Below the pieces are notes generated by a model. The model saw nothing but the letters and a program-made list of their open reading frames with translations, was not told where the DNA came from and did not search any database. Positions 55,265 to 64,000 of a stretch of DNA of 64,000 nucleotides are shown here, piece by piece; position 1 is the stretch's first letter; the number at the start of each line of letters is the position of its first letter. The stretch comes from Archaeoglobaceae archaeon (GTDB taxonomy: Archaea; Halobacteriota; Archaeoglobi; Archaeoglobales; Archaeoglobaceae). Where the stretch lies: positions 18,528 to 82,527 of the forward strand of contig JANXDJ010000001.1 in the NCBI GenBank assembly GCA_025059545.1. Reading direction: 5' to 3'. A program made the position numbers and the translations under genes.

Positions 55265-56455
55265 TCAACCTTTAAAAATTTTTCCAGCTCTTATTTCATT
55301 CCCAAGGGCTTCCTCCCCCCTTATATAAACCTCTTTGGGAAAGATCGCCTTAAAACCCTCGTAAGGAGTCCAATTACAGAGAGAATGTAATCTTTTAGCC
55401 TTTATTTCTTCGACGTTTTTCAAATCGAAGACAACGAAGTTCGCAAATTTACCAACTTCTATTCCTCCGTAATCTTCAAAACCAAAGATCTTCGCTGGAT
55501 TCTCAGCAATTTTCTCGACTAAGTCCTTGAAGCTAATCAAACCTCTTTTAGCGAACTCGAGAAAGATCGGAAACATCGTCTCAACTCCCGGAAAACCTGC
55601 TGAACCCATTTTTTTGTCCTCAACCGTGTGAGGAGCGTGATCTGAAGCGAGGATCTGGATCCGAGAAAAATTTCTAAAGAGCCATTCAGCATCACTTTTT
55701 TGCCTTAAGGGGGGATTCACATTAACCAAATCTCCAAGAATTTGATAATCTTCAATGCTGAAGAGAATATGGTGTGGAGCTACTTCAAAACTTCCTCTTT
55801 TAACTCTTTCAACCGCCTCTCTTGTAGACAAATGGCAGAAATGAAACTCTCCAAGCTTTTCACATTCCTCAACTGCCCTTATTTCTGCTTCTCTTTTTCT
55901 AAAAAGGAAATTTGGAGATCCAATTTCGACAAAACTTGGATCTTCTGCATGGATCGTGAGCTTTGCATTCACTTTCAAATTTTTCAATGTTTCATAGCTT
56001 ATTTCGAGCTCTTTGTCAGTATTCTGGAGAAAAACTTCACCAATTGCTGGTAAAAAATATCTCTTTCTTATTTTTTCAACGATCTCTCCTATTTTCTCTG
56101 CATTTCTTTTTGTTAGAGCGAGATTTAGCTTATAATCTACGTAACTACTCTTCTCAGCGATCTCCATTCTTCGAAAGTAGATCTCCGGATTATCAACAAC
56201 TGGTTTTGTGTTTGGCTGATCAACAACAAGGCAAATTCCGCCATGCAATGCTGAAAGACTGCCAGTTTCGATTGTTTCCTTTCTTTTTTCTTCAAAATCT
56301 CTAAAATGCACATGAATGTCAATTCCAGCGGGTAAAATTATCCCCTTAACTTCTTTACCTTTCACAAGCTTTCCGACCCTTTTTATCCTCCCCCCTTCTA
56401 CTTCTATTCCTGCCTCGACAAATTCTCCTTTATAAAAGATCTTTCCGTAGATCAT
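55265..56455 (-). CDS. pyrC: Dihydroorotase
   Basis: 396 residues, amidohydrolase fold. It cyclises carbamoyl aspartate in pyrimidine synthesis. The metal-binding HVHFRD (His48, His50), the later HAEDP and FHFCHLS histidines and the Asp of ASDHAPHT are present. At the position of the usual carboxylated lysine (K-x-F) the sequence reads AIGEVFL with Glu140. The start overlaps the CinA-like gene (ATGA). Third gene of the argG-cinA-pyrC operon. Confidence 0.88.
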   Translation of the reverse strand: MIYGKIFYKGEFVEAGIEVEGGRIKRVGKLVKGKEVKGIILPAGIDIHVHFRDFEEKRKETIETGSLSALHGGICLVVDQPNTKPVVDNPEIYFRRMEIAEKSSYVDYKLNLALTKRNAEKIGEIVEKIRKRYFLPAIGEVFLQNTDKELEISYETLKNLKVNAKLTIHAEDPSFVEIGSPNFLFRKREAEIRAVEECEKLGEFHFCHLSTREAVERVKRGSFEVAPHHILFSIEDYQILGDLVNVNPPLRQKSDAEWLFRNFSRIQILASDHAPHTVEDKKMGSAGFPGVETMFPIFLEFAKRGLISFKDLVEKIAENPAKIFGFEDYGGIEVGKFANFVVFDLKNVEEIKAKRLHSLCNWTPYEGFKAIFPKEVYIRGEEALGNEIRAGKIFKG

Positions 56456-57147
56456 TGAACACCGCTTTTCTTTAAAAGCTCTCTAAATCTCGTAACTGCA
56501 GCTCTAACTCTGTCTTTGTTCTTTCCAGAGAACTTCACAATAACGTAGCCAAATTTTGGATAAGAACCTATCTGAACGTCTGGGAACTCGCTGACGACTT
56601 TATTCAACTCTTCAAGGATCCTGACTTCGTAGCCGTCAACTCTCACCTGATCTTCAAAATATTCGAGCTTTTCGAACTTCTTTAAGATCTTCTCAAACGT
56701 GTTCTTCATCTCCTCTGGCACACCCGGCATAACTGCAACGTTTTCAACAATATACGCTGGAGCAGCGCCAACGTCGTTCCAAACGATCTCTGCAAATTCT
56801 GGAACAGAAGAGATCTTTTTTGCCGCAAACTCATTATCACTCATGCTCTTGAGATGACCGTAAACCTCTTTACTGATCTTAAGCTCTCTTTTCAGAGCCT
56901 TCGCAATCGCTTCGTTGGTTACGTCGTCATGCGTTGCCCCAAGTCCACCAGTGACTAAGACGAAGTCGTAAAACTGAGAAGCTTTCTTTACCTCCTCAGC
57001 AATCTCTTCAACGTCATCAGGGATGACTATAATTCTCTTAACCTCGTGTCCGAGCTCTGTGAGCTTCTTTGCAATGTATGTCGCATTTGTATTCACCGTA
57101 TCTCCATTTAGCAATTCATTTCCAACGCTTATTATTGCAAATTTCAT
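56452..57147 (-). CDS. CinA-like / molybdopterin-binding domain protein
   Basis: 231 residues, the MoCF_biosynth fold of CinA without its C-terminal deamidase. [23 protein letters not shown] and [22 protein letters not shown] are the conserved motifs, and [12 protein letters not shown] follows. Bacterial CinA N-domains are ADP-ribose or NMN-linked pyrophosphatases. The archaeal role is unproven. It overlaps argG and pyrC by four bases each, a clear operon position. Confidence 0.88.
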   Translation of the reverse strand: MKFAIISVGNELLNGDTVNTNATYIAKKLTELGHEVKRIIVIPDDVEEIAEEVKKASQFYDFVLVTGGLGATHDDVTNEAIAKALKRELKISKEVYGHLKSMSDNEFAAKKISSVPEFAEIVWNDVGAAPAYIVENVAVMPGVPEEMKNTFEKILKKFEKLEYFEDQVRVDGYEVRILEELNKVVSEFPDVQIGSYPKFGYVIVKFSGKNKDRVRAAVTRFRELLKKSGVQ

Positions 57148-58325
57148 AGCTTTTCCCTTTTAAGCCTTTGGAACATCCTGCCCTGTAGCCCGTGAAACAC
57201 TGCAAAACCTTCTGCAAGTCTTTGATCGATCACCCTCGTGTCGAATGAAACGAGCTCTTCGGAATATAGAGCAAAATCAGAATATCTCGCAATCGGGAGA
57301 ACTGAACCTTTATACAATCTAAGCTTCACCCATCCAGTAACTCTTTCCTGCGTTTTGTCTATGAAAGCATTAAGAGCTTCAAATAAAGGCTCGTTCGTCA
57401 ATCCGTAGTAAACAAGCTCTGCCCACTCTTCTTCAACGGTTTTCTTAAACTTAAGCTCTCTTCTACTCAAAACAAGCTTTTCTAAGTCCTTATGTGCAGT
57501 GATCAGGATTGTGGCAGCTGGATGTTCATAGTTTTCCCTTGCTTTCAATCCGAGAACTCTGTCCTCGATCATGTCAGTTCTTCCAATTCCATGCTTTCCG
57601 CCCAACTCATTTAAAAGCTTAATGAGCTCAAAACCATCAAACTTCTGATCGTTCACCGCAACAGGAATGCCTTTTTCAAAGTCAATCTTTATCACTTCAG
57701 GCTTTTCAGGAGCTTTTTCTGGAGAAGAAGTCCACTCATAAATTTCTTCTGGTGGGACAAGGTTCGGATCTTCGAGCTTTCCTCCTTCGATGCTTCTGCT
57801 CCAAAGGTTCTCGTCAACGCTGAAGGGCTTCTCCTTCGTGGCTGGAACTTCTATTCCATGCTCTTTGGCATATTCAATCTCCCATTCTCTCGTGAGATTC
57901 AACTCTCTGACTGGTGCCACAACTCTGAAATTATACTGCCTGAATACGTTCTCAAACCTCAACTGATCATTTCCCTTTCCCGTGCAACCATGAGCAACAG
58001 CGTCAGCCTTTTCCTTTATTGCAACTTCTGCAACCTTCTCTGCAATGATCGGGCGCGCAATTGCTGTGCCGAGAACATAGCCTTCATAGTCTCCGTTTGC
58101 CTTTATTAGCCTATAGATCGCTTCAACAAATTCTCTTCTCGCTGGAATGGTATAATGTTTGTCTGCATATTTCTTTCCCCTATCTTCAGCTCTCCTTAGC
58201 TCAGATTCGGGCAATCCAATGTCCACAGTAGCGGTAATGACTTCGTCAAAACCATACTTTTCTCTGAGCAAGAATATGCAGACAGTTGTATCAAGTCCAC
58301 CAGAGTAAGCGAGCACGACCTTCAT
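57144..58325 (-). CDS. argG: Argininosuccinate synthase
   Basis: 393 residues. It condenses citrulline and aspartate using ATP. The PP-loop [14 protein letters not shown] opens the protein; [29 protein letters not shown] and [17 protein letters not shown] are signature blocks. It leads the operon with the CinA-like gene and pyrC, combining arginine and pyrimidine synthesis, both of which use carbamoyl phosphate. argH is not in the window. Confidence 0.96.
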   Translation of the reverse strand: MKVVLAYSGGLDTTVCIFLLREKYGFDEVITATVDIGLPESELRRAEDRGKKYADKHYTIPARREFVEAIYRLIKANGDYEGYVLGTAIARPIIAEKVAEVAIKEKADAVAHGCTGKGNDQLRFENVFRQYNFRVVAPVRELNLTREWEIEYAKEHGIEVPATKEKPFSVDENLWSRSIEGGKLEDPNLVPPEEIYEWTSSPEKAPEKPEVIKIDFEKGIPVAVNDQKFDGFELIKLLNELGGKHGIGRTDMIEDRVLGLKARENYEHPAATILITAHKDLEKLVLSRRELKFKKTVEEEWAELVYYGLTNEPLFEALNAFIDKTQERVTGWVKLRLYKGSVLPIARYSDFALYSEELVSFDTRVIDQRLAEGFAVFHGLQGRMFQRLKREKL

Positions 58326-58434
58326 GAGACTACTTTCTCTATCAGAATATATAAGCTTGTGAGATCTCGCTGAGTTGGCAAGAGAAAAATTTTTTTACCC
58401 GTATATACAAATCCAAGCAATGGAGATTGCAAAA

Positions 58435-58731
58435 ATGTTTATCGGAACTCAAGAAATAATTCTAATAATCTTGGTTGTTCTCTTGCTCTTTGGAGCAAGC
58501 AAAATTCCAGAGCTTGCAAGAAGTCTTGGAAGAGGTGTTGCAGAATTCAAAAAGGCTCAAAGGCAAGCAGAAATAGAGTTGAAAGAACTCGAAAAAGACA
58601 TGAAGATGTCAAAAGATGAAAAAAGGAAAAAGCTTGAGAAGATCGCAAAAGATCTTGGGATAGAGCCAGAAGGAAAGAGTGAGGAGGAATTGCTTGAAGA
58701 GATAAATAAAGCCATAGCAAAGAAATCCTAA
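58435..58731 (+). CDS. tatA: Twin-arginine translocase subunit TatA
   Basis: 98 residues. A short N-terminal membrane helix (MFIGTQEIILIILVVLLLFG, quoted to 20) is followed by the hinge FGASKIPELARSLGRG and an amphipathic helix, then a charged coiled tail. TatA multimers form the pore that exports folded, often cofactor-containing proteins. ATG 58435 fits TATA gtatatac (58401-58408) and the nearby ggag. ATG 58420 is an alternative. tatC is not adjacent. Confidence 0.9.
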   Translation: MFIGTQEIILIILVVLLLFGASKIPELARSLGRGVAEFKKAQRQAEIELKELEKDMKMSKDEKRKKLEKIAKDLGIEPEGKSEEELLEEINKAIAKKS

Positions 58732-58898
58732 GCTTTTCATTCCATTATCAGTTAATAGTTGATTTTTCAAACTCTTAACCACTGCTCTTAACATCCTTGC
58801 CTTTTTCAACTAATGAGATCATTATTTTAGCTTCTTGAAATCCCCTAATACATCCGCAAAAGCGGACAATAAACCAAATAACAGATTTTAATCTAAAA

Positions 58899-58969
58899 AG
58901 CCAGGGCCCGGATTTGAACCGGGGTCAGTGGATCTGCAGTCCACCGCATAGCCTCTCTGCCACCCTGGC
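58899..58969 (-). tRNA. tRNA-Cys (anticodon GCA)
   Basis: The minus strand forms a class I cloverleaf: acceptor GCCAGGG/CCCTGGC, D-arm GGCAGAGAGGC, anticodon stem GTGGA/TCCAC with loop CTGCAGA giving GCA, and T-arm CCCGGTTCAAATCCGGG. The discriminator is U73, an identity element for cysteine tRNA. CCA is not encoded. TATA-like ttttttaag lies about 22-31 bases upstream (58991-59000). Confidence 0.95.
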
Positions 58970-59009
58970 TTAAAGGCTATAAACTTCAAACTTAAAAAAA
59001 TTTTGGTTT

Positions 59010-61538
59010 TTATGAAGTTAGACTTAGCTCAATGACTTCGCCTTTCAAAACTTGATTTTCGGAAACTGTAAGCGTCTTGGTAATATTTCCTGATTTGAAA
59101 CTGTATGGTGTAATTGGAGTGGTTTCATAGCTCGAGTCATGAGAGTATGGCAAAACAACCTCATAAGTTCCGTTTACGACATTGACTTTTTTGTAGTATT
59201 CAAAAGTTCTTCCTTGATTTGTCTTTATCGTTGCATTTACCTCTAAGAATTCCGCGTTCGCATTGCCTTTAACTGTGACTCCTTTAACTCTCTCAAAGAT
59301 TTTGACATAACCAGTTGCATTTAATTCTACCGGTATGCCTGTCCTGTTTTCATAAAGGTTTTTGTAAACAGATTTCCAGAGAATTTCCTGTGCTGAAAAG
59401 CTTGGAGATAATCCATATTGCGCTCTTTCGATTGCTTCTTGAATTGCTATTTGTATTGGACTTGCTGTAGATAGATAGATGCTATAATGCTTCCATTCAT
59501 AACTTGGCTCACTTTCATAAATTAGCCTATAGTGAGAAAGTCCTGAACCATCAAACATGTGCAGTCTTGCTTCCATGGTATTGTAATAAAGCTCACTTGG
59601 AGTTATCATCAAAATTAGAGAATTCGGGGGAATCTGATATAGAGCACCTATACCAAGGTATCCTTGAGAGTAATAGAGATACCCACTATAATATTTTTCT
59701 GCCAATGTTAAATCTCCTTCTGCCCAAGTAGCCATTGCAAAGAACTTTCCAGTAGCCATCTCGATGTCGCTCACAACGTAACGCACATTGAGCTCATCCG
59801 CAACCCATTCAGCATAGCTTTCATTCGTGGTCACAAAGAATGGCGCAGCACCAGGAACTTTGTCGTAGAAATTGCCAATTCCCTGCTGGAATGGATTTGC
59901 AACCGCCATTCTCTTGCCTATAGCCAAAATCCAATGCCCATAGTCCCACCAGCTTATTACTCCATAGGTGTCGAAAGGATATTGGTATTTTTCTCCAAGC
60001 TTCTCAGGAGGTTTATATAGCTTATAATAATATTCCTCATAGCCGTTCTCAGGAGTGTTGTTTCTGAGCCATACCATAGAATCAAACCATTGCTTGTTTA
60101 TTCCTCCTCCCCCTCTGCTCTGAAGGTCCGCTATAAAGTAAGTAGGATAGATTAGAACGAATGCTAAGAGAACCGCTATAGCTACTCTAAACTTGCTAAG
60201 ATTCTTTCTACCCTTACCGCTCCTATCTTTATTTATTAGCCTATAAACGTGCATCTTATCAAATACACGATCTAAAGCGAACCCAGCGTAAACTGCAGAA
60301 ACTACTGCAAAGTAATATGCAAATCTATTCTGACCCCAAAGGGCTATGAATAATGCTATAGCCCAGAGTAGAATTGTCAAATCTTTCACATTTTTGCCCC
60401 GATAGAGTTTATAAAACATGAAAATAATTGCTGGAATTGCGAAGAAGAAAGTCATTCCGAAATGAAGAAGTGCTGGAGCCAAGGAGAATGATCCTCCCAA
60501 GAAGAAGAAAGGATATACTTCTCCAATCGTTAAAGCACCACCTCTCGGCTGTAGATAACCCGTGATTGTTCCAACGGTAAAAGAGAATTCGGGAAAGATA
60601 TAAGAAACCAATATGAGTCCGAAAACTACCAATAAGATCAGAGTAGTCTCTTTACTTATTTTAGCCAATACTTGTAATTTTTCAAATCTCAAGTCAAACT
60701 GCCAAAGAAAGAGGGTTGCAATTGCATAGAAGATCAACATGTTCAACTGCATCGGTGAATACCATACTGGACTGCTTGGAGCATTGAATGAAAATGGAAG
60801 ATAAGTGAGGATTGCAAAAACAAAGTAAACTAAGGTGAGCTTGAAGATCGCTTCTGGAATTTTTATCTTAAGGATTAATGCAAAAACCAACGAAGAGATT
60901 ATTAGAATACCGAAAGTGAAACCAGCAGCCCAGCTCAGAATATACAAACCAAAACTTATTCCGCCTAAGGTAGCGCAAATAATTCCCTTTCTGTTCCATT
61001 CGCTCTTCAGAAGTAGTATGAAGAATGCAAGAGCCATGCACATCCAGAATACTTCCCAGATGTGATGGTCGTTGAAGCTCAAAGAGCTTCTTTGCAAAAA
61101 TTGACCGGGGATGATAGAAATAAGCAATGCAGAAATTAAAGCAGTTCTATCTCCAAAGACGTTTCTGGTTAAGAAAAAGACCGCAAATATTGTCAGTATG
61201 CCACCAAGTGCAGGAATGAAAACAAGAACGCTCCGCAAAGCTTCACCACTTGTTGCACCAGCGAGCATCGCGATCACTGCACTAAGATAAACAAGGAAAG
61301 GTCCAAAGTGTGTATAAGTTCCAAAGGGATATTGTGTCATTGGGTCGAACCAAATTCTCGCAGGAAAGTTATGAATGCAGTTCTCTATCAACCTATAGTA
61401 ATACCAAGGATCGTTCTCATTTAAAAGCACGGTGTAAGTGAATACGCTATCCCAAGGATTCAAGACTCTTAATTTGAACGCTAATAGCACTGGAATCAAC
61501 AATATCAGCAGATATAACTTCTTCTTCAGATTTTGCAT
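59010..61538 (-). CDS. aglB: Archaeal oligosaccharyltransferase AglB
   Basis: 842 residues, STT3 family. It transfers glycans from dolichol carriers to Asn in N-X-S/T sequons on exported proteins. About 13 membrane helices fill the first 450 residues. Catalytic Asp43 lies in NENDPWYYY, and the second metal motif is FNDHHIWE. The soluble domain starts with the sequon-binding WWDYGHWI and ends in a beta-rich region. Its length matches the long form of Archaeoglobus AglB. The gene is monocistronic and diverges from hsp20. Confidence 0.95.
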   Translation of the reverse strand: MQNLKKKLYLLILLIPVLLAFKLRVLNPWDSVFTYTVLLNENDPWYYYRLIENCIHNFPARIWFDPMTQYPFGTYTHFGPFLVYLSAVIAMLAGATSGEALRSVLVFIPALGGILTIFAVFFLTRNVFGDRTALISALLISIIPGQFLQRSSLSFNDHHIWEVFWMCMALAFFILLLKSEWNRKGIICATLGGISFGLYILSWAAGFTFGILIISSLVFALILKIKIPEAIFKLTLVYFVFAILTYLPFSFNAPSSPVWYSPMQLNMLIFYAIATLFLWQFDLRFEKLQVLAKISKETTLILLVVFGLILVSYIFPEFSFTVGTITGYLQPRGGALTIGEVYPFFFLGGSFSLAPALLHFGMTFFFAIPAIIFMFYKLYRGKNVKDLTILLWAIALFIALWGQNRFAYYFAVVSAVYAGFALDRVFDKMHVYRLINKDRSGKGRKNLSKFRVAIAVLLAFVLIYPTYFIADLQSRGGGGINKQWFDSMVWLRNNTPENGYEEYYYKLYKPPEKLGEKYQYPFDTYGVISWWDYGHWILAIGKRMAVANPFQQGIGNFYDKVPGAAPFFVTTNESYAEWVADELNVRYVVSDIEMATGKFFAMATWAEGDLTLAEKYYSGYLYYSQGYLGIGALYQIPPNSLILMITPSELYYNTMEARLHMFDGSGLSHYRLIYESEPSYEWKHYSIYLSTASPIQIAIQEAIERAQYGLSPSFSAQEILWKSVYKNLYENRTGIPVELNATGYVKIFERVKGVTVKGNANAEFLEVNATIKTNQGRTFEYYKKVNVVNGTYEVVLPYSHDSSYETTPITPYSFKSGNITKTLTVSENQVLKGEVIELSLTS

Positions 61539-61608
61539 AACATTGCATGAACATCCAATTAATAGACTTTGCGGTTATTCTTCACCGAAAGATTTATATT
61601 CAAAATCT

Positions 61609-61627
61609 CACTAACATTAAGTTAGTG
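61609..61627. promoter_or_regulatory. HSR1-type heat-shock operator (CACTAAC-N5-GTTAGTG)
   Basis: A perfect palindrome with 7-base arms around ATTAA lies between the hsp20 TATA (gatttatatt, 61591-61600) and its start codon. Its core CTAAC-N5-GTTAG is the site reported for the A. fulgidus heat-shock regulator HSR1 (recalled literature). Binding here would block initiation until heat shock. Confidence 0.85.
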
Positions 61628-61643
61628 AATGGAGGTGAAGGAT

Positions 61644-62051
61644 ATGTGGAGATTCGATCCGTTTGAGGAGTTGAGAAGGACCGTAGATAGGTTGAATAAG
61701 ATGCTTTTAGAAGGGATTGAACCTTTCAGAGACTTTGGAACTGCGGTTGACATAATGGACGAAGGAGACAAAGTGAAAATAGTAGCAGATTTGCCTGGAT
61801 TCGAAAAAGACGAGCTTGAAGTATTCTTTGAAGGAAATGACCTCGTTATAAAAGCGGAAAGTAAGAAGGAAGCGGAAGAAAAGAAGGGAGATTTCATCAG
61901 AAAAGAGAGACGTTATGGCAGAGTTTACAGAAAAATCGCCCTTCCAGAGGGAATAAATACAGATTCTGCAAAAGCAAGCTATAAAAATGGAGTTTTAGAG
62001 GTTACAATACCAAAAGAAGTAGGAGAAAAGAAAATAATTCCCTTAGAGTGA
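61644..62051 (+). CDS. hsp20: Small heat-shock protein (Hsp20 / alpha-crystallin family)
   Basis: 135 residues from ATG 61644. GGAGGTGA (61631-61638) six bases upstream decides this start over ATG 61629. The N-terminus MWRFDPFEELRRTVDRL leads to an alpha-crystallin domain (about 30-120) containing VKIVADLPGFEKDEL and SYKNGVLEVTIPK. The tail KKIIPLE is a short I-x-I/L-like dimer-contact motif. It holds unfolding proteins in an ATP-independent way. The operator between TATA and start indicates heat-induced expression. Confidence 0.94.
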   Translation: MWRFDPFEELRRTVDRLNKMLLEGIEPFRDFGTAVDIMDEGDKVKIVADLPGFEKDELEVFFEGNDLVIKAESKKEAEEKKGDFIRKERRYGRVYRKIALPEGINTDSAKASYKNGVLEVTIPKEVGEKKIIPLE

Positions 62052-62117
62052 TTATATTTTTATTAACGAACTTTTTTATCATTTTTGAGAGGAAAAAATT
62101 TAAAAATTCAATTAAGC

Positions 62118-63446
62118 ATGCAGTATGTGGATGTTGCTATAATCGGTGGCGGAGCTGCTGGAATGTCTGCAGCTTCAAGAATAAAGGCCTTAAGACCTGA
62201 TTGGAATGTCATGGTATTTGAAAAGACGAATTTTGTTAGTCATGCTCCATGTGGAATACCTTTCTATATTTCCGGCTTTTTTGAGCACTTCGAAGAACTC
62301 TGCACTTATGATGTTAATTACTTCAAAGCCGAAAGGGGTATTGATGTTCATACAAATGCCAAAGTTCTCGAAGTCTCAGATGGATCTCTAATCGCGGAAG
62401 ATATGGGTAAAGAAAAAGTTTACGAATGGGACATGCTTCTTTTTGCTACTGGTGCTAAGGCAAAGAGATTGAAGGTAAAGAATGAGAATCTTGAAGGTGT
62501 TATTTACGTTGATGACATTCTCACTGCCGAGAGAATAAAAAAACTTGCTTTGAATTCTGAAAAGATCGTAATCATTGGTTCAGGCTACATTGGCGTTGAG
62601 ATGGCGGATGCAATATCAAGACTCGGAAAAAAGATCACAATTATTGAGATCGCAGAAAGACCTTTGCCTGAATATGACGCTGAGATCGCAGCAATTCTAA
62701 AGTCAGAAATGGAAAAATTCGTAGATCTAAGGCTTAGTGAAAGAGTTGTAGCCTTTGAAGGCAAAGATAAAGTTGAAAGAGTTATTACCGATAAAGCTGA
62801 ATACGAATGTGATTTCGCAATAGTGGCTGTAGGAGTATGCCCAAATGTAGAATTGGCAAAAAAAATAGTAAAACTTGGAAAAAGCGGAGCTATAAAAACT
62901 AATAGCAAATTGGAGACGAGTAAAGAAGGCGTATATGCAGCTGGAGATTGTGCGGAGACTTTCAACATCGTAACAGAAAAACCGGACTGGATCCACCTTG
63001 CCACCCCAGCGAACAAAATGGGATACGTTGCGGGAGTTAACATGGCGGGATTTGAACTAAACTATCCTGGCTCGGTGAAATGTCAAATGACAAGTTTTCG
63101 AGATGTTGAGATCGGTAAAGCGGGACTTAGCGAATATGAAGCAATAAAGGAAGGTTATAAGGTAGTTTCAGCATTTGTAACAACAAAAGCCTCCGCTAAA
63201 TACTTCCAAGACGGATTGATCCACTTAAAGGTTGTTGCAGACCAAAGTGGAAGAATTCTTGGAGTTCAAGCTGCTGGAAAAGGTGTTGGAATGAGAATTT
63301 ATGGAGCAACGGCACTTCTATACAAAAAAGCAGATGTCAGAGATCTATTCTTCTCAGATTTTCCTTATTATCCACCAGTTTCGAGAGTTTGGGATCCCAT
63401 TGTGGTTGCAGCGAGAAATCTATTTAGAAAGCTCGGAATGCCTTGA
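62118..63446 (+). CDS. FAD-dependent pyridine nucleotide-disulfide oxidoreductase (NADH oxidase / CoA-disulfide reductase type)
   Basis: 442 residues from ATG 62118. The FAD loop VAIIGGGAAGMSAASR, the single redox-active Cys45 in HAPCGIPFY, the NADH loop IVIIGSGYIGVEMADA and the FAD-binding YAAGDCAE are in order, with a dimerisation domain at the C-terminus. A single active Cys defines the CoADR/NADH oxidase/NADH-dependent polysulfide reductase group. Substrate could be oxygen, CoA-disulfide or polysulfide. TATA aaaatttaaaaatt sits about 10-23 bases upstream, and the mRNA may be leaderless. Confidence 0.9.
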   Translation: MQYVDVAIIGGGAAGMSAASRIKALRPDWNVMVFEKTNFVSHAPCGIPFYISGFFEHFEELCTYDVNYFKAERGIDVHTNAKVLEVSDGSLIAEDMGKEKVYEWDMLLFATGAKAKRLKVKNENLEGVIYVDDILTAERIKKLALNSEKIVIIGSGYIGVEMADAISRLGKKITIIEIAERPLPEYDAEIAAILKSEMEKFVDLRLSERVVAFEGKDKVERVITDKAEYECDFAIVAVGVCPNVELAKKIVKLGKSGAIKTNSKLETSKEGVYAAGDCAETFNIVTEKPDWIHLATPANKMGYVAGVNMAGFELNYPGSVKCQMTSFRDVEIGKAGLSEYEAIKEGYKVVSAFVTTKASAKYFQDGLIHLKVVADQSGRILGVQAAGKGVGMRIYGATALLYKKADVRDLFFSDFPYYPPVSRVWDPIVVAARNLFRKLGMP

Positions 63447-63454
63447 GGGGGAGC

Positions 63455-64000
63455 ATGAATGTGCGAATTCCAAGCCATATTTGGCAAGACAGAGAGTTTG
63501 AGCTGAATTTTCCCGAAGACTGGGATGTGAAAGTTTTAAAAATGAAAGGACACGAGAGCAGAGCTTTAAGTAGAGAAGAAATGCTAAAGGCGATTAGAAA
63601 TCCAATTGCTTCCAAATCTTTGCAAAAGCTTGCCGAAAGCAAAGATTCTGCGGTGATCATTTTTGACGATCTAACGAGACCCACAAAAGTGGGCGAGATC
63701 GCAGAACTCGTTCTAGAAGAGATCAAGCTGAAAGAAGTGACTTTTATTTGTGCAAACGGTGCTCATGGAACTTTTAATAGAGAAGATTTTGTTTTCAAGC
63801 TCGGTGAGAGAATTGTAGAAAACTATCCAGTTTTCAACCACAACCCATATCAGAATCTTGACTACTTGGGAGAAACTTCCTTTGGAAATCCGATTGAAAT
63901 AAATGCAGAAGTCATGAGCTACCCACTTAAGATTGCTATTGGCTCGATTTTGCCTCATCCACAGTTCGGCTTTGGTGGTGGGGCTAAGATCATTCTTCCA
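63455..64000 (+). CDS. LarA-family (DUF2088) protein, 3' end cut by window
   Basis: 182 codons visible, open at the right edge. LarA is a lactate racemase using a nickel-pincer nucleotide; the family also includes other 2-hydroxyacid racemases. Visible motifs are IIFDDLTRPTK, FICANGAHGTF, IEINAEVM and LPHPQFGFGGGAKIILP, all in the N-terminal domain. The ATG lies eight bases after the flavoprotein stop with GAGGGGG in between, so the two are co-transcribed. Substrate cannot be told from this half. Confidence 0.85.
   Translation, partial: MNVRIPSHIWQDREFELNFPEDWDVKVLKMKGHESRALSREEMLKAIRNPIASKSLQKLAESKDSAVIIFDDLTRPTKVGEIAELVLEEIKLKEVTFICANGAHGTFNREDFVFKLGERIVENYPVFNHNPYQNLDYLGETSFGNPIEINAEVMSYPLKIAIGSILPHPQFGFGGGAKIILP

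Noticed and set aside
58853..58866. Hairpin TCCGC-AAAA-GCGGA downstream of tRNA-Cys as a terminator
   Set aside because: The stem is only five pairs and no T-run follows on the tRNA strand; chance is likely.

Overview
The window is chromosomal DNA from a hyperthermophilic archaeon of the order Archaeoglobales (Archaeoglobus, Ferroglobus or Geoglobus type). It is A+T-rich, roughly 40% G+C judged by eye. The evidence is mutually consistent: family B DNA polymerase, archaeal DnaG, archaeal histone, L1/L10(P0)/L12 and S6e ribosomal proteins, AglB, CarS, tetraether lipid synthase, cupin-type phosphoglucose isomerase, aTrm56, and a ferric reductase next to a ferritin that both closely resemble the Archaeoglobus fulgidus proteins. 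The small heat-shock gene carries the CTAAC-N5-GTTAG operator described for the A. fulgidus heat-shock regulator HSR1. Promoters are mostly A/T-rich TATA elements 22-32 bases before the start codon, often leaderless. Shine-Dalgarno sites occur mainly inside operons.

Layout. 0-4.3 kb: a DUF4350 / Ig-like-DUF4129 membrane pair diverging from three small membrane-protein genes (the last DUF1616), then tRNA-Leu(UAA). 4.3-15.5 kb: PAS sensor, Lhr-type helicase, Lrp regulator, argJ, pgk, dnaG, an orphan receiver and polB. 15.5-22 kb: acyP-hisF-mazG-pncB operon, convergent biotin carboxylase (pycA), and leuA/cimA-dapF. 22-26.4 kb: tetraether synthase, then a decayed cobamide importer (btuC with two in-frame stops, btuD with one frameshift) followed by intact cbiZ. 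26.4-32.4 kb: tungstate/molybdate locus (ModE-like regulator, palindromic operator, wtpABC) with convergent mobB, ubiD and an EVE protein. 32.4-37.4 kb: thioredoxin, L1-L10-L12 operon with an L1-type RNA leader, histone, cupin PGI, asd. 37.5-44.6 kb: zinc-ribbon protein, predicted nucleotidyltransferase, pycB, HEPN-MNT pair, PAC2 protein, DUF473, and endonuclease V with an HDAC-like hydrolase. 44.6-52.3 kb: flippase-like protein, VTE3-like methyltransferase, S6e, USP, leuD, DUF1284, carS, pyrE, an HTH-PBP regulator, purB, trm56. 52.4-64 kb: second PAS protein, ferric reductase, ferritin, second orphan receiver, pyrC-cinA-argG, tatA, tRNA-Cys, aglB, hsp20, a CoA-disulfide-reductase-type flavoprotein and the start of larA.

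How the genes connect. Core lipid biosynthesis recurs: ubiD (mevalonate branch), carS (polar head activation) and tes (tail-to-tail coupling). Amino-acid and nucleotide synthesis is scattered: argJ, argG, hisF, leuA/cimA, leuD, dapF, asd, pyrE, pyrC, purB. PycA and PycB lie about 20 kb apart and neither carries a biotinyl domain. Two PAS proteins share the same unusual ending: a histidine-kinase dimerisation helix with Asp at the phospho-His position and no ATPase domain. Two stand-alone receivers that closely resemble each other lie in the same window.

No CRISPR array, insertion sequence, rRNA gene or replication-origin gene (orc1/cdc6) was seen. No gap between genes exceeds 300 bases. The longest, about 240 bases before the histone gene, holds T-run terminators and a TATA promoter.
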